29,163 nt of DNA from positions 1 through 29,163 of the forward strand of contig DASUKL010000026.1 in NCBI GenBank assembly GCA_036278755.1. Direction: 5' to 3'. A program made the position numbers and the translations under genes. This stretch comes from DASUKL01 sp036278755. GTDB taxonomy: Bacteria; Chloroflexota; Limnocylindria; Limnocylindrales; CSP1-4. The notes beneath the pieces are model-generated. The model worked only from the letters and a program-made list of their open reading frames with translations, did no database searches and was not told where the DNA came from. Positions 13,997 through 20,476 of the stretch are shown here, one piece after another (the stretch's first letter is position 1; every line of letters begins with the position of its first letter).

Positions 13997-15250
13997 TCAG
14001 GCGCCGACGACGGTGACCGCGCGGGGGAAGCGGGTGAGGCGCTCCAACTCACCGGCGGCCGGGTCGTAGCGGACCAGATCCTCGATGCGGACGCCCGTCC
14101 GCCCGGCGAGGTAGACGCCAGGCTCGACCGAGAACACGGTCGGCCCCGGCAAGGGCGCCTCCGGGGCGCGGGAGCTTAGGGTCGGCAGCTCGTGCGTGGC
14201 CAGTCCGATGCCATGCCCTAGGGCATGGCCGAACGCGTCGCCGTGGCCGCCATCGACGATGACCGCCCGGGCGAGAGCGTCGAGATGCTTGCCCGTCGGC
14301 CGCTCGCCAGGGTCGCCACCCTCGCCGCCGGCCAGGGACGCCTCCAGACCGTCGAAGGCCGCCTCCTGGGCTCGGGCCACCAGCTCATACAGGGCGAGAT
14401 CCTCGGTCCGTGGCTGGCCCACGAACAGGGTCCGGGTCATGTCGCTCCGATAGCCGTCCACCTGCGCGCCGAAGTCGAAGAGCAGGACCTGGCCCGCCTC
14501 CACGGGCACGTGCCGCGGCGAGCCGTGGGGCAGGGCTGCCTGGGGGCCGGCCAGGCAGGCCACGTCGAAGGCCAGCCCGTCGCCCCCGCCGGTACGGATG
14601 GCCCACTCGAGCTCGAGGGCCAGCTCGTACTCGGTGACGCCGGGCGCGATGCGCGGCAGGAGCCCCGTGAGGGCCGTATCGGCCACGGCGCAAGCGGCCG
14701 CGATCCGCTCCGTCTCGGCTGGCTCCTTGACCTGCCGGTCCTCCTCCAGCCAGCCCTCGACGGGGACGAGCGTCGTGTCCGGCGCGGCCTCGGCCAGCCG
14801 CTCCCAGAGGGCGTGGCCGACGAACCCTGCCTCCACGGCCACGCGGCCGAGTCCGGCCACGAACCCGGCCCAGCGATCCGCCAGGTCGCCGTAGCAGAAC
14901 GTGACCGCCGCCTCCGCGCACTCGGCCTGGGCTTGGAGCGTGTAGCGCGAGTCGGTCAGCAGCAGGACGTCGTCGGGGCGGACGATGAACCAGCCGCTCG
15001 AGCCGGCCACGCGGTCCTCGCCATCACCCAGGCGGAAGCCGGTCAGGTAGCGGCTGTGCTCGGCCCGCACCCCGAAGTAGCCGTCCACCCCCTGGGCCGC
15101 CAAGCGTTCCCGGAGGCGCGCCAGACGCCCCGGTCGCGCCCGGCGGTCGGCCGCGGTCCAGCGCTTGCGGTCGGGGGCCGTGGGCAAGGGCGCCAGCCCG
15201 GCCGCCTCGTCGATCAGTCGCCGGCCAGGGGTGCCGGCCGCCTCCTCCAC
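13997..15250 (-). CDS. pepQ: M24 family Xaa-Pro aminopeptidase/dipeptidase
   Basis: A cytoplasmic metallopeptidase cleaving next to proline. 417 residues from the GTG at 15250: an N-terminal creatinase-like domain (about 40-180, with YFGVRAEHSRYLTGF and LLLTDSRYTLQAQAE) and the C-terminal pita-bread domain. All five metal ligands are visible: D259 (LLFDFGAQVDGY), D270 (RSDMTRTLF), H346 (HALGHGIGLATHELP), E376 (FSVEPGVYL) and E390 (GVRIEDLV). The start is a choice: no ATG exists in the right place, and the frame is open back into mltG. It lies 37 bp after the mltG stop and ends the alaS operon. The family and chemistry are certain. Whether it acts as aminopeptidase P or prolidase is not, so the symbol is tentative. 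Confidence 0.88.
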   Translation of the reverse strand: MEEAAGTPGRRLIDEAAGLAPLPTAPDRKRWTAADRRARPGRLARLRERLAAQGVDGYFGVRAEHSRYLTGFRLGDGEDRVAGSSGWFIVRPDDVLLLTDSRYTLQAQAECAEAAVTFCYGDLADRWAGFVAGLGRVAVEAGFVGHALWERLAEAAPDTTLVPVEGWLEEDRQVKEPAETERIAAACAVADTALTGLLPRIAPGVTEYELALELEWAIRTGGGDGLAFDVACLAGPQAALPHGSPRHVPVEAGQVLLFDFGAQVDGYRSDMTRTLFVGQPRTEDLALYELVARAQEAAFDGLEASLAGGEGGDPGERPTGKHLDALARAVIVDGGHGDAFGHALGHGIGLATHELPTLSSRAPEAPLPGPTVFSVEPGVYLAGRTGVRIEDLVRYDPAAGELERLTRFPRAVTVVGA

Positions 15251-15287
15251 CAGCTGCCCCCGATGCGTGCCCGCGCCCGCGGACCTC

Positions 15288-16766
15288 TCACTTGACGTAG
15301 CCGTACTCCTTGAGCAGCTTCTGGAACTCGGCGTTGGTCTTGGCGAAGGCGTGGCTGTCCGAGCCGTCGCCCTTGGCCACGAAGTAGAGGTAGCCGGTCG
15401 AGGTGCTCGGATCGAGGGCCGCCCGCAGGGAGGCCTGGTTGGGGGAGCAGATGGGCCAGGCCGGCAGGCCGGCATGGGTGTAGGTCTGGAAGCTGACGAG
15501 GTCCTGGGGCACCTTGACCGCCTTGAGGGCGATGTCGACCGGCTTCCAGAAGTAGTAGCCCTGCCACTGCCCGAAGTCGAGGTCCCGCAGCTGGACGGTG
15601 TCGTTGGCATAGAACACGGTGGGGTCGGCGTTCAACAGGCCCGTGGACCAGACCGTGGGATCGAGCCGGTTGGCGTAGACGCCGGCGATGAGCGGCCGCT
15701 CGCTGTCGAGGGCCGCCTCCTGCTGGACGATGCTGGCCAGGACGAGGGCCCGATAGAAGTCCTCGCCGCCCGAGGTGGCCTGGGCCACGAGCTCGGGGCC
15801 CATCTGGGTCGCCCAGGCGGAGAGGAGGTGGCGGAGGATCTGCTCGCCCGTGACGGTGGGTTTGACCTCCCAGGTCGAGCCCCCGATGAAGCCTTCCAGG
15901 GAGGCCCCGTCGGGCAGCGGGGCGAGGAACGGGTAGTCGGTCCGCAGGGCAGCCGTGGGGTGCTCGGCCAGGTCGTAGAAGTCCTTCGGCACCGTGGCTC
16001 CCAGACCGCGCGTCTCGAGGTAGGCGGCCACCTGCTCCAGGCGCAGGCCGGGTCGCAGGGCGAGGGTGATCATGGGGTCCGGCGGTTGCTGCAGGCGATC
16101 GAGGATCTGTTGCGGGGTCATCAGCCGGGTCAGGGTGTAGTCACCGGCTCGGATGGTGCCCGACTGGCCACCGGTCACGGTCAGGAACTCGAACACGAGC
16201 GGGTCGCTGACAAGGCCCTGGGACGTCAGCGCCTCGGCCACCTGGCGGGCCGTCGCCCCGGCCCGGACCTCGAAGTCGATGGGGCTTGGATCGGTGCCCG
16301 CGGGGTCGGTCAGGTGGCCGCCGAGCTGGCCACGGACGAGATCGGCGACGAAGGGCAGCTTCAGCGTCTGGGGGTTGTCCTCGGCCATGCTGCGGGCCAG
16401 GCTGGCCACGGCCGGCCGGGCCAGGGTCAGGCCACCGATGACGATGAGCGCGGCCAGGGCTAGCAGGCCGACCACGACGAGCCCCCCGCTGAGGCGCCGA
16501 GCGTGGGCCCTGCGCCCGCCGTCCCCGCCGCCGTTGCGACCGCCAGAACCCCCGTTGCCGCCGTTGCGACCGCCAGAACCCCCGTTGCCCCCGTTGCGAC
16601 CGCCCGCCCGCACGGTCCCCAGGGACCGGGCCTCGCCGGGACCGCCCAGCGGATCCCCCGTGGGCCGGGCCCCGGGCGGGAGTTCGAGGCGGCTCACCGT
16701 GCCACGATGCGGGCCGAGCGGGGTGGCCATCGGTCGGCGCGTCCGCGGCGGGTCCTGATCGGTCAC
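15288..16766 (-). CDS. mltG: Endolytic murein transglycosylase MltG
   Basis: Cleaves nascent peptidoglycan strands at the outer face of the membrane and is thought to end glycan elongation. 492 residues: a cytoplasmic N-terminus with a Gly/Asn/Arg tandem repeat (about 55-84), one transmembrane helix (about 93-115), a LysM-like region (about 163-235), and the YceG catalytic domain. The catalytic Glu350 is in LASIVQQEA. Other family marks are SLEGFIGGSTWEV, TYTHAGLPAWPICSPNQASL and TGYLYFVAKGDGSDSHAFAK. The GTG start at 16766 overlaps the ruvX TGA (GTGA). The ruvX-mltG order is an old conserved neighbourhood. IGG replaces the commoner LFPDT in the motif near residue 294. Confidence 0.94.
   Translation of the reverse strand: MTDQDPPRTRRPMATPLGPHRGTVSRLELPPGARPTGDPLGGPGEARSLGTVRAGGRNGGNGGSGGRNGGNGGSGGRNGGGDGGRRAHARRLSGGLVVVGLLALAALIVIGGLTLARPAVASLARSMAEDNPQTLKLPFVADLVRGQLGGHLTDPAGTDPSPIDFEVRAGATARQVAEALTSQGLVSDPLVFEFLTVTGGQSGTIRAGDYTLTRLMTPQQILDRLQQPPDPMITLALRPGLRLEQVAAYLETRGLGATVPKDFYDLAEHPTAALRTDYPFLAPLPDGASLEGFIGGSTWEVKPTVTGEQILRHLLSAWATQMGPELVAQATSGGEDFYRALVLASIVQQEAALDSERPLIAGVYANRLDPTVWSTGLLNADPTVFYANDTVQLRDLDFGQWQGYYFWKPVDIALKAVKVPQDLVSFQTYTHAGLPAWPICSPNQASLRAALDPSTSTGYLYFVAKGDGSDSHAFAKTNAEFQKLLKEYGYVK
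16531..16604 (+). repeat. 30-bp tandem repeat inside mltG
   Basis: Two copies of a 30-bp unit (16531-16560 and 16561-16590) differ at one position. A third is truncated at 16604. The unit is in frame and encodes a 10-residue Gly/Asn/Arg/Ser repeat in the cytoplasmic tail of MltG. Confidence 0.9.
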
Positions 16767-17272
16767 GGTCGAGGCCGTCCCGCGAGGTCCCTGCCGGCTG
16801 CGTGGGTCGGACTGGCCAGGCCGCCCGTCGCGGTCCGGGCGGCGAGCTCGGCCTCGAGGATGAGGCGGGCCGCTTCCCGGTCGACGGCCGCACGGCGACG
16901 ACGCAGCGCCGGACCGCTGGGTGGGCCACCCGAGCGCCCGCGCCGGACCCGGCCCAGCGCTGCCTCCGCGTCCTGGCTCGTCCAGCGCTCGTCGCGCCAG
17001 CGGAGTGGCAGGCCCAGCCGCGCCGCGATGGCCTCACCCCACTCGCGCGTGGCGGCCGCCTGGGGGCCCTCGGTCCCATCGGTATCACGCGGCAACCCCA
17101 CCACAAGGGCCTCGATCGAGCGCTCGGCGGCGATGCCAGCGAGGGCCGCCGCGTCGTGCTCCAGGGAGCCGCGCCGCAGGATGCCCAGGCCGTGGGCCGA
17201 TCCGGTGGCCTCGTCACCGACCGCCAGACCGATCCGCTTCGCTCCCAGGTCGACCCCCAGGAGCCGGCTCAC
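16763..17272 (-). CDS. ruvX: RuvX/YqgF RNase H-like putative Holliday junction resolvase
   Basis: An RNase H-fold protein; in different bacteria it has been linked to Holliday-junction resolution and 16S rRNA processing. 169 residues from GTG at 17272. The first catalytic strand is LLGVDLGAKRIGLAVGD (4-20, Asp8), followed by ALVVGLPRDTDGTEGPQAA (55-73), RWRDERWTSQDAEAAL (91-106, Glu95 candidate) and VDREAARLILE (130-140, Asp131 candidate). A 25-residue C-terminal tail is extra. The start overlaps the upstream TGA as GTGA. The frame is open to 17614, but only downstream of 17272 does it resemble the family. Conserved adjacency with alaS and mltG supports the call. Confidence 0.9.
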   Translation of the reverse strand: MSRLLGVDLGAKRIGLAVGDEATGSAHGLGILRRGSLEHDAAALAGIAAERSIEALVVGLPRDTDGTEGPQAAATREWGEAIAARLGLPLRWRDERWTSQDAEAALGRVRRGRSGGPPSGPALRRRRAAVDREAARLILEAELAARTATGGLASPTHAAGRDLAGRPRP

Positions 17273-19188
17273 GGAGCCTGGCTCGCGTTGCCCCCGGTGC
17301 CTTGCGTCGGACTGCCGCTGGAGTTCGGCCGGGCCGTGCCGCTCGGCACCGGCCCGATGGTCGGGCTGGGCGGGCCGCTGGTGATCGGCGAGGCGCTCGC
17401 ACCCGGGGAGCCGCCGCTGCCTGGCGAAGCGCTGGGCCGGACCGGGGCCGCCACGGTCAGGGAGAGACGCTGATCGAGCGTCGGGATCGTGGTGACCCAC
17501 GAGGGCCACGCGGAGATGGCCACTTCGCCCAGGGGGGCCAGGGCTGCCTTGGCCGCCGGGATGGTCTTGCCCTTGATGCTGTCGAGGAGGTGGGCCGTAT
17601 CGACCGGCTTCCACATCTGGGCTGTGGCCTGGACCGGGAAGCTGACCGTGTCGCCCACGACCGTGCCCTGGCCGACCGTGCTGCTGATGGAGTCGCTGAA
17701 GAGCTGGTAGCCGGCCGGCACCTGGGCCTTGAGCTTGGATTCGGCCAGCGGCGCGAGCTGCGACTTGTCGACGGCCGTGGCCGTGGCCGTGGCGCTGACG
17801 GTCAGGGTGAAGTCCTCCTTGGCCGTGCCCACGACGTCCTTGGCGCTCGTGTCGGCCGTGGCCTTGCCCATCGTGGCCGACTCGGGGAAGAGGGTCAGTC
17901 CTGCCGGGATCTGGGTCGGGTCGGCCAGGTCGTCCCGCAGCTGGGTCTGGAGGCGGGCTGTGAGGGCCGCCACGGCGTTCTCGTAGTCCTTCTGGGCCAC
18001 GATCTTCGTCTCGGTGTGCTTGCCCCCACTGGTCGGCTGAGCGTTGAAGACGGCGATCAGCGTGGGGTCGTAGCCCTGTGGCACGACCGTGATGGCATTG
18101 GCCGGGACGTTGCCGTCCGGGCCGGCCCGGACGGCCGCGACGGACACATTTGCCTGGCCCGGGACGATCGTCTTGCGGCCCACGATCTGGGCCCGAGGGA
18201 GCGGCAGCGGGACGCTGGTGGCGAAGCCGACGCCGGCCGACGTGTTGACCACCACCCCCCGAGGGATCGTCACGGACCGTCCGGTGTCGTAGTTCTGGAA
18301 GGTCACCGTCCCCGATGCCTTCGTCTCATGGACCTTGACCCCCGACGAGGGGAACGTGTCACTGGCGCTCAACTGGTAGCTCAGGGTCTGGGCCGGCACG
18401 ACGAGGGTGCTCGGATCGACCGCCGTGGCCGCCGGGTCGGCCACCACCGTCAGCTCGACCGGGCCGATGGCCCGAGCCTGGGGCGTGATGGTGATCGTGG
18501 CCGAGGGCAGGAAGGCCAGCGCGGCCACGCCCAGGGCGGCCAGGATGATGGCCAGACCGACGAGGATCGTGACCCAGCGCAGGAGGCGCGAGCCACCCTG
18601 ACCCTGGCTCCCGCTGCGGACGGGCAGGTCGGGCAGACCCAGGCGGCCCAGCAGGCGATCGCCCAGCCGCTCCCCCAGGCGATCGGTCAGGGATGGCTCG
18701 GCTGGGGCCGCGGTCACGCTCCGGCCGGCCGTCGCGGGCTCGGCCGACCCGCCGGCTCCTGTCGCCACCGGCATCGTGCGGGTCCGCTCCAGGGCCGCCC
18801 CCACGCCGCCCGCGGCCAGAGCTTCTGCCATGGCCGTGGTGGGTGGCGGGCCGCCCGCACCCGGGACCCCGGAGCCTGGTGGGGCGGTCGTCTCGGTCGG
18901 GGCGGCCACCTCGCCGCCGGCCAGGGCCGCCTCGTAGTCGGAGACCGCGGCGTAGGCCGGCAGCCCGGCCGAGACGGCCACGGCCCGGACGCTGGCCTCG
19001 GGCGTGACGATGGCTAGGAGGCGACTGTGCTCGCGAGCCTCGCGGGCCAGGAGGCGGAAGTTGATGCGGCTCGTGGCGATCCGCGAGCCGGGCGGCAGGA
19101 CGAGCGCCACGCGCGCGTCGTCGCTCTGCCGCAGGCGACCCACGGCCGTCGTGATCTCGTCCTCGATGTCGAGGTAGCTGATGCCCAT
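17269..19188 (-). CDS. Bitopic membrane protein with gp47/baseplate-J-like extracytoplasmic region
   Basis: 639 residues with a clear layout. A cytoplasmic domain (1-90) has the line DEITTAVGRLRQSDDARVAL and SRINFRLLAREAREHSRLL. A Pro/Ala/Thr linker follows, then one transmembrane helix (about 206-227). The extracytoplasmic part has an ASGTVTFQNYDTGRSVTIPR segment followed by VPGQANVSVAAVRAGPDGNV (about 291-361), the pattern that automatic annotation calls baseplate J/gp47-like. A C-terminal WPSWVTTIPTLDQRLSLTV and a low-complexity Ser/Pro/Gly tail end it. The name does not imply a phage. ATG at 19188, 22 bp after the FtsA-like gene. I infer that the N-terminal domain meets the FtsA-like ATPase at the membrane; the function is unknown. 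Confidence 0.75.
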   Translation of the reverse strand: MGISYLDIEDEITTAVGRLRQSDDARVALVLPPGSRIATSRINFRLLAREAREHSRLLAIVTPEASVRAVAVSAGLPAYAAVSDYEAALAGGEVAAPTETTAPPGSGVPGAGGPPPTTAMAEALAAGGVGAALERTRTMPVATGAGGSAEPATAGRSVTAAPAEPSLTDRLGERLGDRLLGRLGLPDLPVRSGSQGQGGSRLLRWVTILVGLAIILAALGVAALAFLPSATITITPQARAIGPVELTVVADPAATAVDPSTLVVPAQTLSYQLSASDTFPSSGVKVHETKASGTVTFQNYDTGRSVTIPRGVVVNTSAGVGFATSVPLPLPRAQIVGRKTIVPGQANVSVAAVRAGPDGNVPANAITVVPQGYDPTLIAVFNAQPTSGGKHTETKIVAQKDYENAVAALTARLQTQLRDDLADPTQIPAGLTLFPESATMGKATADTSAKDVVGTAKEDFTLTVSATATATAVDKSQLAPLAESKLKAQVPAGYQLFSDSISSTVGQGTVVGDTVSFPVQATAQMWKPVDTAHLLDSIKGKTIPAAKAALAPLGEVAISAWPSWVTTIPTLDQRLSLTVAAPVRPSASPGSGGSPGASASPITSGPPSPTIGPVPSGTARPNSSGSPTQGTGGNASQAP

Positions 19189-19210
19189 CTTCGCGGCCAG
19201 CCTAGCCCAG

Positions 19211-20473
19211 CTAGACCTTCATGGCCCGCAGGACCCGGCGCAGGACGGCATCCAGCTGGGACTCCGTGGAGGCCATCTCGATGGCCTGGTGGGCCAGGCC
19301 CATGGGTGTCACGTCCTGCTGGTCGACGAGCAACTTCGTCGCGTCGACGATGGCCGTCACCTCCGAGGGCTCCATGATCGAGACTTCCGGCGGCCGGGCG
19401 AAGGGCAGGCGCTTGACGAAGCGCGGCTCCTGGAGGGCCCCGACGAGGGTCCGCAGCCGCGAGCCGCCACCGCAGAGGTAGATCCGGCCCGGCAGCAGGT
19501 CGCCGCCGGCCAGCTCCTCGAGGACCAGCTCTACCCCGGCGGCCCAGACCTGGGTGTCCTCGGACAGGATGTGCTGGACCTCCTCGGCCTCCTCGACCGG
19601 CAGCCCGCGGGCGTGGTCGACCTTGACCTGCTCGGCCCGGGCGAAGGGCAGGTCCAGGCGGTCGGCCAGGGACTTCGTGAAGGCCCGGCCGCCGAGGGCG
19701 AACATGCGGGTGCCCTCGATGCCGCCTTGACGGACGAGGGCCACGTCGGTCGTGCCGCCGCCCACGTCGATGAACAGGCCGCCCGCCTTCTGGATCTGCT
19801 CGCCGCCGAGGGCGCGGGCCACGGCGTAGGGCTCGGCCACGATGGCCAGCAACTCCAGGTCCAGCTGGCTGGCCACGCTCTGCAGGGCCCCCAGGTGGAC
19901 CAGCGGGGCGAAGGCATTGAAGATGCCGATCTTGACATGGCGGCCCTGGAAGCCGATGGGATTGGTGACCGGATAACCGTCGATCTGGGAGCTGGTGACC
20001 GCGGCGTGGACGAGGCGGACGTCGACGTTGGGCAGGCCCGTCTCCCAGGTGATGGCCCGCTCGGCGTCGTGGAGGGCCTCCCGCTGGACGCCGTCGATGA
20101 GCTTCTGGAGCTCCTGTTCGGTGATCGGTTGGTCCGGCTTGCGCCGCTCCTGCGAGTGGGTCGTGGTGAAGCCCTTGACCAGCTCCCCGGCGATGCCGAT
20201 GACGACCTGGGTGGGCCGGAAGCCGGCCATCTCCTCGGCCTCCTGGAGGGCCACCGAGCAGTTGTCGACGACGGCCCCGATGTCGGCCACCGTGCCCGAC
20301 TGCATGTGGGCCAGCCCCTGCCGCCGGCGCCCCACCCCACGCACGACCCCCTCGCCCTGTTCGTCGATCTCGAAGACGAGGGCCTTGGCGAACTCGGTGC
20401 CCACGTCGAGGGCGGTACAGGCGGCGAGCGACTCCTCTTCGTCGCGTTGCAGGAGGCGGCGCCAGAAGGCCAT
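19211..20473 (-). CDS. FtsA-like actin-fold ATPase
   Basis: 420 residues of the FtsA/PilM actin-like superfamily. The phosphate-1 loop is ALDVGTEFAKALV (21-33), phosphate-2 is GGLFIDVGGGTTDVALV (231-247), and the adenosine motif is IYLCGGGSRLRTL (331-343). An SHS2/1C-like insertion spans about 87-165. The last residues, LDAVLRRVLRAMKV, could be an amphipathic membrane-targeting helix as in FtsA. It is not the usual division FtsA: no ftsZ or ftsQ is near, and no pilN/O genes follow as they would for PilM. It sits 3 bp after alaS (ATG at 20473) and immediately before the bitopic gp47-like gene, so the pair is probably one machine attached to the envelope. Confidence 0.82.
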   Translation of the reverse strand: MAFWRRLLQRDEEESLAACTALDVGTEFAKALVFEIDEQGEGVVRGVGRRRQGLAHMQSGTVADIGAVVDNCSVALQEAEEMAGFRPTQVVIGIAGELVKGFTTTHSQERRKPDQPITEQELQKLIDGVQREALHDAERAITWETGLPNVDVRLVHAAVTSSQIDGYPVTNPIGFQGRHVKIGIFNAFAPLVHLGALQSVASQLDLELLAIVAEPYAVARALGGEQIQKAGGLFIDVGGGTTDVALVRQGGIEGTRMFALGGRAFTKSLADRLDLPFARAEQVKVDHARGLPVEEAEEVQHILSEDTQVWAAGVELVLEELAGGDLLPGRIYLCGGGSRLRTLVGALQEPRFVKRLPFARPPEVSIMEPSEVTAIVDATKLLVDQQDVTPMGLAHQAIEMASTESQLDAVLRRVLRAMKV

Positions 20474-20476
20474 GCC

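Noticed and set aside
17269..19188. A phage tail/baseplate gene
   Set aside because: The gp47-like segment is only a short part of a bitopic membrane protein, and no other phage genes occur. The label reflects fold-level similarity.
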